Assembly (NCBI GenBank): GCA_036268485.1
Contig: DATAUC010000062.1
Coordinates: forward strand, 32,938-96,937
Reading direction: 5' to 3'
DNA: 64,000 bases
From: Bog-473 sp036268485
GTDB taxonomy: Bacteria > Actinomycetota > Acidimicrobiia > Acidimicrobiales > RAAP-2
Each line of letters opens with the position of its first letter. Position 1 is the first letter of the stretch. The notes beneath the pieces were generated by a model, which saw nothing but the letters and a program-made list of their open reading frames with translations, was not told the origin of the DNA and did not search any database. Positions 33,620 through 42,128 of the stretch are shown one piece after another. The position numbers and the translations under genes were made by a program.

Positions 33620-34834
33620 TTACGGGCGGTCGAAGCGAAGCGGCAGCTGAGCCGGTCCCCAAATGCCGAAGGTGGCCGGTTTCCAGGTCACCTCGCCCTG
33701 GCGGGAAAGCCCGGGCATGCGTTGGGCCAACAGCGGGAGCGCCTCTTGGAGCTCGGCCCGGGCCAGCGCGGCGCCCATACAGAAGTGGATGCCCGAGCCG
33801 AACGTCATCTGCGCCGGTCCCCGCTCCTTGGTGATGTCGAAGGTGTCGGGCTCGTCCCAGACCGCGGGGTCGCGGTTCGCCCCGGCCAACGACGTCGTCA
33901 CGATGGAGCCCTGGGGGAAGAGCACGTCGCGGTAGAGCACGTCCTCGGAGGCGAAGCGGGCGGTGGCCCGCACCGCACCGAGGAAGCGCATGGATTCCTC
34001 GACCGCCCGGGGGGCCAGTTCCGGTCGCTCGGCCAACAGGGACCATTGGTCGGGATGGTCGGCAAAGAGCGCCAGGCTGCACGCCAACTGGTTGCGGGTG
34101 GTGTCGGTGCCGGCCATCAGCACCGCCTCGGCCAGCATGGCCATCTCCTCGGTGGAGAGGCGGTCACCCTCTTCCTCGATGGCGATCAGGTCGCTCAGCA
34201 GGTCGTCACGCGGGTCGATTCGCCGCTCGGTGATCATGGCGCTGACGTAGGCCGTGAGTTCGGCGGCCGCCCGCTCAATGAACGGAAGATCTTCGATCAG
34301 GTTCCCGTTGAAAATGCGGAAGATATCGGTGGCCCAGGCGGAGAACAGTTGCCAGTCTGCTGGTGGTGCACCCAGGAGCTCACAGATGATGGGGATGGGG
34401 TAGGGCTCGCACACGTCGGCCACGAATTCGCACGAACCCTCGTCGGCTACCCGATCGATCAGCTCCCCCACCACCCGGCGCATGGTCGGCCGCAGTCGGT
34501 TGGCCGAGCCCGGCGTGAAGGCAGGCGCCACCAGGCGGCGTAGGCGGGCGTGGCCGTCGCCCTCCATCGAGAGGATGGATTGGCGGCGCACCGGAGCGTC
34601 CGTCGTGTCGGGCAGCCCGTTCATGCGAGGCAGGATGGACAGCGCCGAATGGAAGCGCTTGTCGCGCAGGACAGCCGTCACGTCCTCGATCCCCATCACG
34701 CAGTAGCCCATGTCCGTGCGGGCCAGCCAGTGGTGCGCCCGAGCGTCGTTGATAGCGCTGAGCGCATCGAGGCGGTCCAGGCCGAGCGTGTTGAGATACG
34801 GCAGCTCCAGCTCGCTCACCAACTGTGCGGTCAC
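33620..34834 (-). CDS. Cytochrome P450
   Basis: A 404-residue soluble P450. The heme loop FGSGIHFCMGAALAR provides the Cys ligand. The I-helix AGTDTTRNQL holds the oxygen-activating acid/Thr pair, and the K-helix ExxR is in EESMRF. Length and order match bacterial CYP families. The substrate cannot be predicted. GTG 34834 with GGGGAG upstream is the start. It lies 28 bases after the SDR gene on the same strand. Confidence 0.95.
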   Translation of the reverse strand: MTAQLVSELELPYLNTLGLDRLDALSAINDARAHHWLARTDMGYCVMGIEDVTAVLRDKRFHSALSILPRMNGLPDTTDAPVRRQSILSMEGDGHARLRRLVAPAFTPGSANRLRPTMRRVVGELIDRVADEGSCEFVADVCEPYPIPIICELLGAPPADWQLFSAWATDIFRIFNGNLIEDLPFIERAAAELTAYVSAMITERRIDPRDDLLSDLIAIEEEGDRLSTEEMAMLAEAVLMAGTDTTRNQLACSLALFADHPDQWSLLAERPELAPRAVEESMRFLGAVRATARFASEDVLYRDVLFPQGSIVTTSLAGANRDPAVWDEPDTFDITKERGPAQMTFGSGIHFCMGAALARAELQEALPLLAQRMPGLSRQGEVTWKPATFGIWGPAQLPLRFDRP

Positions 34835-34862
34835 GGTTCCCCCATCCTCCCCGACGCTGCGG

Positions 34863-35687
34863 TTACTTGGTGATGCTTTTCAGGGCCGGGTGTTGCTTGG
34901 CCAGGATGGGCAGGATCCACGACTTGGGAATGAGATGTCCGAAGGCGGCACCGACCCGGTTGGCCGAACCCGGAATCACGACCGGCTTGCCGGCGGCCAA
35001 TGCCTCGACGGCGGACTTGGCCACCTGGGCCGCCGGCACCCACATGAACTTCGGCAGCGAGTCGCTGGCTTCCTCGTCGGAAAGGCCCGACGCTTCGGCG
35101 AAGCCGGTCTCGACCGGACCGGGGCACAGCGTGGTGACGGTGACACCGGTGCCCTTGAGCTCAGTGCCCAGCGCCCGACCGTAGGACAACACGAACGACT
35201 TGGAGGCGCCGTATACCGCCTGCCCGGGCAGCGGCTGAAAGGCCGCTGTTGACGCCGTGTTCAAGATGGCACCGCGGTGCCGGGTCACCATGCCGGCCAC
35301 GAAGATCGTGCACAGATCGACAACGGCTTCGACGTTGGTGCGCACCATGTCGAGTTCGGCGTCCCGCTGCGCCAGATGCACGGGGCCCATGGTGGTGAAG
35401 CCGGCGTTGTTGACGAGAATGTCAACGGTCAAGCCGCGTTCGGCAATCGCCTCGGGCAGGGCACGGCGCGAGTCGGCATCGGTGAGGTCGGCGGCCATCA
35501 CTTCGGCCCGGATGTTGTACGTGGTCGAGAGTTCATCGGCCAGCTTCTTGAGCAACTCTTCGCGACGCGCCACCAGCGTCACCCCGAAGCCGCGCTTCGC
35601 CAACTCGCGGGCAATGTCGGAGCCGATGCCCGAGGACGATCCGGTGACGAGCGCGGTGGTGTTCTCTTTGGGGGAGGGGAGTGCCAT
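34863..35687 (-). CDS. Short-chain dehydrogenase/reductase
   Basis: A 274-residue classical SDR: TALVTGSSSGIGSDIA (NAD(P) loop), VDILVNNAGF, and catalytic Y-x-x-x-K in YGASKSFVLSYG. ATG 35687 is chosen because it follows a -10-like TACAGT by six bases and the upstream residues do not resemble the family. It may act with the P450 as an oxidation pair. Confidence 0.9.
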   Translation of the reverse strand: MALPSPKENTTALVTGSSSGIGSDIARELAKRGFGVTLVARREELLKKLADELSTTYNIRAEVMAADLTDADSRRALPEAIAERGLTVDILVNNAGFTTMGPVHLAQRDAELDMVRTNVEAVVDLCTIFVAGMVTRHRGAILNTASTAAFQPLPGQAVYGASKSFVLSYGRALGTELKGTGVTVTTLCPGPVETGFAEASGLSDEEASDSLPKFMWVPAAQVAKSAVEALAAGKPVVIPGSANRVGAAFGHLIPKSWILPILAKQHPALKSITK

Positions 35688-35693
35688 GCGAAG

Positions 35694-35699
35694 ACTGTA
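35694..35699 (-). promoter_or_regulatory. -10 element for SDR-P450 transcript
   Basis: TACAGT on the minus strand is six bases before ATG 35687. Confidence 0.4.
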
Positions 35700-35827
35700 G
35701 AGGGAGGCCTCAAGAGTGGGCGAAGTCGAAAGCGGCCGGCGTGTCACGTTGGCGAGCGGTCAGATGAAGATTGTGTGTCGCGCGACCCTCTGACCTGGCC
35801 CTTTGTGAAAGGCCAGTTCGGACGGGG

Positions 35828-35856
35828 TTCACAAGGCGACCGATGGGGCAGATACT
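35828..35856 (+). promoter_or_regulatory. Candidate promoter in the 35.7-36.2 kb gap
   Basis: TTCACA (35828-35833), a 17-base spacer and GATACT (35851-35856) form a plausible sigma-70 promoter, 57 bases before a 14-codon ORF with a strong ribosome site. Confidence 0.4.
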
Positions 35857-35912
35857 GGACTCAGTGCGGTCACGGAAGTGAAGCCGTGACCTTGAGTGGA
35901 AAGGAGCTGCCG

Positions 35913-35957
35913 ATGACGTCGACACGCTCGACCGAGGAGGGCGATCCGCCCGATTGA
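35913..35957 (+). CDS. Possible 14-residue peptide ORF
   Basis: ATG 35913 to TGA 35957 encodes MTSTRSTEEGDPPD. AAGGAG lies six bases before the ATG, one of the best ribosome sites in the window, and a promoter candidate is upstream. It could be a leader peptide for the LON-domain gene or a small independent product. The 505-base gap has no larger gene that I can support. A hairpin lies near its 3' end. Confidence 0.3.
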   Translation: MTSTRSTEEGDPPD

Positions 35958-36138
35958 ACGCCGATCACCGACTGAGTTCGGTGTTCGTACAGATCAGTGC
36001 CCAGAGGATCGAAGTCCGGCGTACGTATGTGGTCGCATTTGCGCCGGTGTGTGTGACGGCCTGCCTCCATGGTGGCCCCCGCACCGCGACGCCGCAGGCT
36101 CGATGCGAGTGCACTGATGTCGTGAATACATTGCGAGT

Positions 36139-36166
36139 GAAGGGTCGACCGGAAGGTCGGCCCTTC
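36139..36166 (+). terminator. Hairpin between small ORF and LON gene
   Basis: GAAGGGTCGACC and GGTCGGCCCTTC pair (with one G-U) around a GGAA tetraloop, then TCGCG. It lies 27 bases before the GTG at 36193, so it is either a terminator for the short transcript from 35862 or a 5' structure of the LON mRNA. Confidence 0.45.
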
Positions 36167-36192
36167 TCGCGTGAACGTGGAAGTGTTGAGGC

Positions 36193-36810
36193 GTGATACG
36201 GCTCGCCATGTTTCCGCTCTCAACCGTTCTCTACCCGCACGCGCAGATCCCGCTCCACATCTTCGAGCCGCGGTACCGGGCCATGGTGGAGGAGTGTCTG
36301 GCCGGCGACGCCCGCTTCGGCGTCGTCCTGATTGCCCGGGGTTCAGAGGTGGGTGGCGGCGATCAACGGATGATGGTCGGCACGCGGGCCGTGATCACCA
36401 AAGCGGCTTCGCTGCCCGACGGCCGTTGGGTGTTGGTGGCCCAAGGCGATGCGCGCATCCGGGTCACCGAGTGGCTGCCCGATGATCCCTACCCGGTGGC
36501 CCATATTGAGGAGTGGGCGCCCGAGGTGGAGGCGGTAGAGGCTGCACTGGTGGCGCAGGCCCTCCACTGTGTCCGCCGTACCCGGGGCTTGCTGGCCGAG
36601 CATGGGTCAGCCGCCGCCCTCTCGGCCGACGTGGTGTTCTCCGAGGATTGCGATGTGGCCTCGTGGCAACTCTGCGGCGAGATGCCACTGTCCATGATGG
36701 ACGCCCAGGGTCTGCTGAGTGCCGCGGGAACGCGTCAGCGCTTGGAACTCCTGATTGAGTTCACCGAAGCGATCGAGGACGACCTGCGGCGGCTCATGGC
36801 CGCCGATTGA
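36193..36810 (+). CDS. LON substrate-binding-domain protein
   Basis: A 205-residue protein made of the N-terminal LON domain only: MFPLSTVLYPHAQIPLHIFEPRYRAMV, then RFGVVLI, and a helical C-terminus ending EAIEDDLRRLMA. No AAA or protease part is present. Such stand-alone proteins are common in actinobacteria; their exact role is unknown. GTG start with GAGG upstream. Confidence 0.88.
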   Translation: MIRLAMFPLSTVLYPHAQIPLHIFEPRYRAMVEECLAGDARFGVVLIARGSEVGGGDQRMMVGTRAVITKAASLPDGRWVLVAQGDARIRVTEWLPDDPYPVAHIEEWAPEVEAVEAALVAQALHCVRRTRGLLAEHGSAAALSADVVFSEDCDVASWQLCGEMPLSMMDAQGLLSAAGTRQRLELLIEFTEAIEDDLRRLMAAD

Positions 36811-36816
36811 TGGTCC

Positions 36817-37716
36817 TCAGGCCGTGAGGCCGGGGAGGACCGCACTGAGGAAACGATCCGGTGCCTCGACCATCGGGTAGTGACCCACGTTGTCCAGTCG
36901 TACGGCGGTGGCGTCGGGGCGGGCGGCCACCAGCGTGTCCACCATGGAGGGGATGGCGATGGGATCGTCGAGGCCCCAGACGATGTGCAGCGGTGAAGGG
37001 TCGCTCTCGATGGCGCCGGTGAAGCGACGCTCATTGGCTCGCCGCTCCTCGATGTAGCGAATGAGTCGGGGCAGGACGAGATGGCCGTCGTTGCGCACGA
37101 TCTGCTCCACCGTGGCGGTGAGCGGATTCTCGGGCGAGCCGTCTGCCGGGAACACAGTGGCCGGGCTGAACGTCTCACGCAACGATCGCGTCAGCCCTTC
37201 CGCATTGATTGGGAGGTCGGCTGATGCCTTCTCGTCGGGCAGGCTCAGCAGGAGCAGCTGCCCGTTGGTCAGTTGGGCCTGATCGATGTAGATGCTGCCG
37301 TTGGTGACGACCCGTCGGGTGACCTCGACCGGCCACGCCCCCTCCTGGCGCCGGGCCAAAAGCTCGCCCCCGACCGTGTCGCCCATATCGTGAGTGAGCA
37401 GCGCCAGACGGGTGAGCCCGAGTTCGGCCACGAAGGCCATGGCGATGTCGGCCTGCAGAGCCATGGTGTAGCTGATGTCCGGTTTGGCCGAGAGCCCGTA
37501 GCCCAGACCGTCGAGCAGAACGATGCGCCGGCCGGCCCGCAAACCGTCCAGGACGGCGGCGTAGTCGATGGACGAGGTGGGGAAGCCGTGCAGGATGAGC
37601 AGCGGCTCGTGTTGCTCGGGTCCCACCGAGGGCGCATCGATGGTGAAGACCCGGTGGCCGCACAGATCCCGGTAGGTGCCGCTGGCTTCCCACTCCGTGG
37701 TGGTCACGCTGGTCAT
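36817..37716 (-). CDS. Alpha/beta hydrolase, haloalkane dehalogenase/epoxide hydrolase-like
   Basis: A 299-residue protein. LLILHGFPTSSIDYAAVL (oxyanion HGFP), nucleophile elbow THDMGDTVGG with Asp instead of Ser, late acid near LHIVWGLDDPIA, and His in NVGHYPMVEAPD. An Asp nucleophile means epoxide hydrolase, dehalogenase or MEST-type chemistry rather than an esterase. The ATG overlaps the stop of the upstream LLM gene. Confidence 0.88.
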   Translation of the reverse strand: MTSVTTTEWEASGTYRDLCGHRVFTIDAPSVGPEQHEPLLILHGFPTSSIDYAAVLDGLRAGRRIVLLDGLGYGLSAKPDISYTMALQADIAMAFVAELGLTRLALLTHDMGDTVGGELLARRQEGAWPVEVTRRVVTNGSIYIDQAQLTNGQLLLLSLPDEKASADLPINAEGLTRSLRETFSPATVFPADGSPENPLTATVEQIVRNDGHLVLPRLIRYIEERRANERRFTGAIESDPSPLHIVWGLDDPIAIPSMVDTLVAARPDATAVRLDNVGHYPMVEAPDRFLSAVLPGLTA

Positions 37717-38660
37717 GTGCCGGCCAACTTAGCGACCAGGGGCCCCAGTGTCTCCCAGGCGTCCGATTCGATCGACCAGTAGGAGATGCCGTACTCGGCC
37801 CGTCGCCATTCCAGCTCCTCGGCCATCTCGGCCAGCGTGCCCATCAGGACCACCGGGATGTGGAGGGCATCGTCAACGCTGATGTTGAAGTGGGGAGCCA
37901 TGGCCTCGGCCATGGCGGGGGCGTCGTCGGTGATCATCACGAAGCCGATCAAGGCGTTCAACTCCAGATCGTCGAAGCGTGAACCGGCGGCCTCTTTGAC
38001 CCAGGCCACCTTTTCACGGGTCCGCTCCGGTGTGGCGTTCGGTGCCGTCTCGGGGCCTCCCGTCCCCTCCCGCAGGTTCACGTTGATGCTGACGATGTCC
38101 GCATGCTGGGCCGCAAAAGAGAGCACCCGCTTGCCGCCGCCACCGATGATGAGGGGCGGACCGGGCTGCTGCACGGGGCGGGGCCGGAGGGTGTGCTCGT
38201 GCACCTGGTAGTACGTGCCGTCGAAGCTGAACGGGCCGTCGGTGCGCAGCAGTCCCTGCATGACCTGCACTGCTTCCTCGAAACGCTCGACCCGGACCTT
38301 CGGCGTGTCGTAGATGAGGCCGGCTTCCTCGTAGTCGGTCTTCATCCAGCCGGCGCCGAGACTGAGTTCGAACCGGCCATCGCTCAAGAGGTCGAGCGTG
38401 GCCGCTTCCTTGGCCAGTACGAAGGGATGCCGGTAGTCGTTGCCGAAGACCAGAGAGCCCAGCCGCAACGTGCTGGTGGCCGCGGCCACGGCGGCCAGGG
38501 CCGGTACCGGCGCCAATTGGTCACCGAAGTGATCGGGCATGAGAAGCGAGGAGTAGCCCAGGTCTTCGGCGCGCCGTGCTTGGTCGGCCCATGACTGTGC
38601 CGTGCCTTCGGGGCTCTTGCTGAGTTGCGCGGCGAAGCGGAACCTGCGGTCGTGTGCCAT
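37713..38660 (-). CDS. LLM-class F420-dependent oxidoreductase
   Basis: A 315-residue TIM-barrel protein of the luciferase-like superfamily: RFAAQLSKSPEGTAQSWADQ, LGYSSLLMPDHFGDQLAPVPALAA, LRLGSLVFGNDYRHPF, LLSDGRFELSLGAGW and PLIIGGGGKRVL. The length and PDHF motif indicate the actinobacterial F420 subfamily (TIGR03621-like). Substrate unknown. Coupled to the downstream hydrolase by ATGA overlap. Confidence 0.92.
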   Translation of the reverse strand: MAHDRRFRFAAQLSKSPEGTAQSWADQARRAEDLGYSSLLMPDHFGDQLAPVPALAAVAAATSTLRLGSLVFGNDYRHPFVLAKEAATLDLLSDGRFELSLGAGWMKTDYEEAGLIYDTPKVRVERFEEAVQVMQGLLRTDGPFSFDGTYYQVHEHTLRPRPVQQPGPPLIIGGGGKRVLSFAAQHADIVSINVNLREGTGGPETAPNATPERTREKVAWVKEAAGSRFDDLELNALIGFVMITDDAPAMAEAMAPHFNISVDDALHIPVVLMGTLAEMAEELEWRRAEYGISYWSIESDAWETLGPLVAKLAGT

Positions 38661-38695
38661 CGCCCTATCGTGCCCCAGCCGGGCGGTGTTGTCGA

Positions 38696-38857
38696 TCAGT
38701 CGCAGCAGGAGTCACGCCATCCGCATGAACGGCAGCGGAAATGGGCGTGCTCGGGGAACAGCTGACCAGCGCAGTGCGGGCATTCGGCAAAGGTACCCAG
38801 GGGCGAACGCTCGCACGTCGTGGTGTCCTCGGTGGTGGTGACGCCGTGTTCGGGCAT
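38696..38857 (-). CDS. Small zinc-ribbon protein
   Basis: A 53-residue frame from ATG 38857 with two CxxC pairs, CPHC and CRSC, spaced 17 residues apart, then a C-terminal CCD. The N-terminus is acidic and Thr-rich. The knuckle spacing fits a zinc ribbon. It lies between the LLM and SDR genes on the same strand, 36 bases before the LLM start. Function is unknown. Confidence 0.65.
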   Translation of the reverse strand: MPEHGVTTTEDTTTCERSPLGTFAECPHCAGQLFPEHAHFRCRSCGWRDSCCD

Positions 38858-38905
38858 CGGGTGAACCTAGCCCGACCGGAGGCCGGATTCGCGAATGCCG
38901 GGGCG

Positions 38906-39814
38906 TTAGAAGAAGCTGAACTTCGGCACGCCCGAGTCGATTCCCTTGAAGAGGTCGCCCTTGGCGGCGATGAGCTCTTCGGGCGTCCAGGCCGAGTCAC
39001 GGGTGACCTGGCCGACCGGCTGGAACGCGCTCATGGCGTAGATGTTGCCGCCGAAGACCACGAAGATCTGGCCGTTGATGTCGGCCGACTCGGGGGCGGC
39101 CAGGAACGTCACCAGGTTGGCGATGTTCTTGGGGTCCCAGGCATCGAAGCCACCGTCGTCGTCCTTCTTGGCCATCTCGCCGAAGAGGTTCTCGGTCATG
39201 CGGGTACGGGCGCGGGGGGCGATGGCATTCGAGGTGACGCCGTAGCGGCCGAGCTCACGGGCCAGGATCCAGGTCAGGGCGGCGATGCCGGCCTTGGCGG
39301 CGCCGTAGTTGGCCTGGCCGGCGTTGCCGTAGAGGCCCGCTTCCGATGACGTGTTGATGATGCGGCCGGTGACGTCTTCGCCTGACTTGGCCTTGTTGCG
39401 CCAGTACACGGCGGCGAAGTGGGTGGGGGCGAAGTGGCCCTTGAGGTGGACGCGGATGACGTCGTCCCAGTCGGACTCATCCATGTTGAAGGACATCTTG
39501 TCGCGCAGGATGCCGGCGTTGTTGACCAGGATGTCGAGCCCACCAAAGGTATCGACGGCCTGGTCGACCACGTTCTTGCCGCCGTCCCACGAGCTGATGT
39601 CATCGCCATTGACGGCGGCCTCGCCGCCGTTGGCCTTAATGGCGTCCACCGTGTCCTGGGCCGGGTGCTCGCCGGCCGCCGTGTCGGTCAGGGGACCGGC
39701 GTAGTCGTTGACGATGACCTTGGCGCCCTCACCGGCCAGCGAGAGTGCTTCCTCGCGGCCGATGCCCCGGCCCGCTCCGGTGACGATGGCAACCTTGCCG
39801 TCGAGCAGTCCCAT
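38906..39814 (-). CDS. SDR, peroxisomal multifunctional enzyme-like hydroxyacyl-CoA dehydrogenase
   Basis: A 302-residue SDR: KVAIVTGAGRGIGREEALSL, DILVNNAGILRDKMSFNM, HLKGHFAPTHFAAVYWR, and Y-x-x-x-K in ANYGAAKAGIAAL. The HLKGHF-AVYWR stretch is characteristic of the (3R)-hydroxyacyl-CoA dehydrogenase domain of MFE-2/17-beta-HSD4 and its actinobacterial homologues, suggesting beta-oxidation or sterol side-chain use. GGGAGG precedes the ATG. Confidence 0.9.
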   Translation of the reverse strand: MGLLDGKVAIVTGAGRGIGREEALSLAGEGAKVIVNDYAGPLTDTAAGEHPAQDTVDAIKANGGEAAVNGDDISSWDGGKNVVDQAVDTFGGLDILVNNAGILRDKMSFNMDESDWDDVIRVHLKGHFAPTHFAAVYWRNKAKSGEDVTGRIINTSSEAGLYGNAGQANYGAAKAGIAALTWILARELGRYGVTSNAIAPRARTRMTENLFGEMAKKDDDGGFDAWDPKNIANLVTFLAAPESADINGQIFVVFGGNIYAMSAFQPVGQVTRDSAWTPEELIAAKGDLFKGIDSGVPKFSFF

Positions 39815-39926
39815 TGGTTTCCTCCCTTATGAACGTGTCGCGGCCGAAAGGCGGCGAAGCCGGCGCGGCGAACCCGTCGCGCGGCGCGTGCAGCATGGCC
39901 GAAAGGGCGGCCCCGGGGCAAAACCG

Positions 39927-40949
39927 TCAGAGGCCAAACCGCTCGATGGCCGACGTGGTGGCTTCACCGATGCAGGCGATGGTGTCGTTCCGGGCCCGGG
40001 CGGCCCCGAAACGATCGATCAGGCTCACGATCTCCATCCCGGGCGGTGGCTGGCGCAGGAGGTGGTCGTCGGCCCCACCGACCAGGCAGAGCACCGGGCA
40101 ACGGCCTCCGACCATGTCCAGCAGGGCGCCGGGCACCTTGCCGTCGAAGGAAGGCGGATCCAAGTGGCCCTCGCCGGTGACGACCAGGTCGGCCCGGGTC
40201 ACCTGTGTCTCCAGACCGTTGAGCTCGGCCACCAGCCCGAAGCCGGGGACGATGCGGGCGCCCAGCACGGTGAGCCCGCCGGCCAGGCCGCCGCCGGCGC
40301 CCGCCCCGGCCACGCCGTGGACGGTGACGCCGAAGACCCGCTGGTAGTGGTCGGCCAGGTCCCGCAGGCGGGTTGAGAGCTTGTGCACCTGGGCCGGCGT
40401 GGCCCCCTTCTGCGGCCCGAAGACGCGGGCGGCCTCGGCGAATTGGGTGGTGACGTCGCAGGCCACCACCAGTTCGATGTCGGCCCAGGTCTCGGCTGCG
40501 CCGGCGACGGACAGGGCACCCCAGCCTCCATCGGTGGTGGCTGAACCGCCGCAGCCGATGACGATCCGTTGGGCGCCAGCCTCCCGGGCTGCCAGCAACA
40601 GCTGACCCACGCCGACGGTGTTGGCCCGGAGGGGATCGTCGTCGGCCGGGTGGGGGAGGAGCGCCCGGCCGGCCGCCGTCGCCATCTCGATGACGGCGGT
40701 CTGGGGCTGGTCCGCGGTGGCGGACAGCAGGCGCCACCGGGCCTCCACCGGCGCACCCAGTGGACCGGACACAGCGGTCGATCGATCTTCGCCGGCCACC
40801 ACATCGAGCAGGCCTTCGCCGCCGTCGGACATGGGGATGGCGGTGCCGGACCATCCGAGTCGCCCTGCTGCCTGCACCATGGCCGCTGCCGCTTCGTGCG
40901 CCGAGGCGGTGCCGCGGAACTTGTCGGGCGCCGCGACCAGGTGGGGCAT
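39927..40949 (-). CDS. Glycerate kinase (GlxK type)
   Basis: A 340-residue protein: VAAPDKFRGTASAHEAAAAM, PMSDGGEGLLDV, GCGGSATTDGGWG, DVTTQF-FGPQKGATPAQV and ADLVVTGEGHLDPPSFDGKVPGA are the type-2 glycerate kinase family blocks. It makes 2- or 3-phosphoglycerate from glycerate. ATG 40949 gives the proper start; the frame upstream is spurious. A -10-like TAGCTT is eight bases before it. Confidence 0.94.
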   Translation of the reverse strand: MPHLVAAPDKFRGTASAHEAAAAMVQAAGRLGWSGTAIPMSDGGEGLLDVVAGEDRSTAVSGPLGAPVEARWRLLSATADQPQTAVIEMATAAGRALLPHPADDDPLRANTVGVGQLLLAAREAGAQRIVIGCGGSATTDGGWGALSVAGAAETWADIELVVACDVTTQFAEAARVFGPQKGATPAQVHKLSTRLRDLADHYQRVFGVTVHGVAGAGAGGGLAGGLTVLGARIVPGFGLVAELNGLETQVTRADLVVTGEGHLDPPSFDGKVPGALLDMVGGRCPVLCLVGGADDHLLRQPPPGMEIVSLIDRFGAARARNDTIACIGEATTSAIERFGL

Positions 40950-40957
40950 GGAGGTCG

Positions 40958-40963
40958 AAGCTA
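40958..40963 (-). promoter_or_regulatory. -10 element for glycerate kinase
   Basis: TAGCTT (minus strand), eight bases before ATG 40949, in a 42-base divergent gap. Confidence 0.4.
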
Positions 40964-40978
40964 CCGCTTCGCTCCAAG

Positions 40979-40984
40979 TACCTT
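40979..40984 (+). promoter_or_regulatory. -10 element for DUF4214-methyltransferase gene
   Basis: TACCTT, seven bases before ATG 40992, facing the glycerate kinase element. Confidence 0.4.
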
Positions 40985-40991
40985 CTTGCCC

Positions 40992-41927
40992 ATGGCAACG
41001 GTGAAGGGCGCATGGCGCCGCCTGCGGCGCGCCCCGATCATCGCCCCCGGCGGCCGAGGCTGGCGCGGCCTCTCCGGCATGCCGGCTCAGCAGGTGCTCG
41101 ATGTCGTCTACGAACTCATCCTCGGCCGCGAGCCCGACGCCGCCGGCACCAGCAGCTACCTGGACGGCCTGCAGAGCGGTGCCCTCACGCCCCACGCCCT
41201 GGCCCAATCCACGGTGGCCTCGGGCGAGTGGTGGTCGGCCACCCCGTTTCCCTGGCTCTCCACCTCGCTGCACCTGAGTCGCATGATGTTCATCCGCACG
41301 CTGCCGGCCGGTCGGCGCATTCTCGACCTGGGGGGCACCTCATTGGGCAACGCAGCCGGCGCGCTGGTGCTCATGGGATACCCGTACGAGTTCGACGACC
41401 TGGTGGTCATCGACCTGCCTTCGGAGGAGCGCAACGAGCTCTACCAGGAGGACTCGGCCAACCAGGTGAGCCAGCAGAAGCTCGGTCCGGTGCGGTACCG
41501 CTACCACTCCATGGCCGATCTGTCGGACTACGAGGACAACTCGGTGGATCTGGTCTACAGCGGCCAGAGCATTGAGCACGTCCCCCTCGACGTGGCCGAC
41601 ACCGTCCTGGCCGAGGTGCGCCGGGTCCTCAAGCCGGGCGGCTACCTGGGGCTCGACACACCCAATGCCCGGGTGACCCGATTGCAGCAGGACGAGTTCA
41701 TCGATCCCGACCATGAGCACGAGTACACCGATGCCGAGCTGCGGGCCAAGCTGGAGGCAGCTGGTTTCGAGATCACCGACGCCAAGGGGCTGAACTACGC
41801 CGGACCGAGCCTGGCGGCCGGCCGTTTCGATACCGAGGCCGTGGCCACGGCCCGCGGCCTCTTCAACGAGATAGAGGACTGCTATCTCCTGGCCTACATC
41901 TGCCGGGTGCCGCCTTCAGCGACCTAG
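40992..41927 (+). CDS. DUF4214 domain plus SAM methyltransferase
   Basis: A 311-residue protein. Residues about 30-75 (PAQQVLDVVYELILGREPDA, then YLDGLQSGALTPHALAQS) are a DUF4214 domain, common in surface and glycan-related proteins. The rest is a class I methyltransferase: RILDLGGTSLG for motif I, DLVYSGQSIEHV, and EVRRVLKPGGYLGLDTPN. It lies just before the polysaccharide cluster, with tRNA-Leu and clpP between, and probably modifies a sugar or lipid-linked glycan; that is inference. Confidence 0.85.
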   Translation: MATVKGAWRRLRRAPIIAPGGRGWRGLSGMPAQQVLDVVYELILGREPDAAGTSSYLDGLQSGALTPHALAQSTVASGEWWSATPFPWLSTSLHLSRMMFIRTLPAGRRILDLGGTSLGNAAGALVLMGYPYEFDDLVVIDLPSEERNELYQEDSANQVSQQKLGPVRYRYHSMADLSDYEDNSVDLVYSGQSIEHVPLDVADTVLAEVRRVLKPGGYLGLDTPNARVTRLQQDEFIDPDHEHEYTDAELRAKLEAAGFEITDAKGLNYAGPSLAAGRFDTEAVATARGLFNEIEDCYLLAYICRVPPSAT

Positions 41928-41962
41928 GGGCGAAGTATTCCCCCAGGTCAGAAGGAACTCCA

Positions 41963-42048
41963 TGGTGCGGGCGAGAGGACTCGAACCTCCACCCCCAGTG
42001 GGGACCGGGACCTAAACCCGGCGCGTCTGCCAATTCCGCCACACCCGC
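41963..42048 (-). tRNA. tRNA-Leu (anticodon TAG)
   Basis: An 86-base class II tRNA: acceptor GCGGGTG pairs with CGCCCGC, discriminator A and an encoded CCA. The D-arm is TGGCGGAATTGGCAGACGC. The anticodon loop TTTAGGT gives TAG, reading CUA/CUN leucine codons. A long variable arm (CCCCACTGGGGG) and T-arm GAGGTTCGAGTCCTC complete the cloverleaf. Confidence 0.96.
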
Positions 42049-42116
42049 AACGGGCCCGCAGTGCGGGTGCTGAGCCAGTGTACGGCCAAGCGCCCGCGTG
42101 TGCCTGACCTGGCAAG

Positions 42117-42122
42117 TAGCCT
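42117..42122 (+). promoter_or_regulatory. -10 element for clpP
   Basis: TAGCCT, six bases before ATG 42129, predicts a leaderless clpP message. Confidence 0.4.
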
Positions 42123-42128
42123 CGTGCC

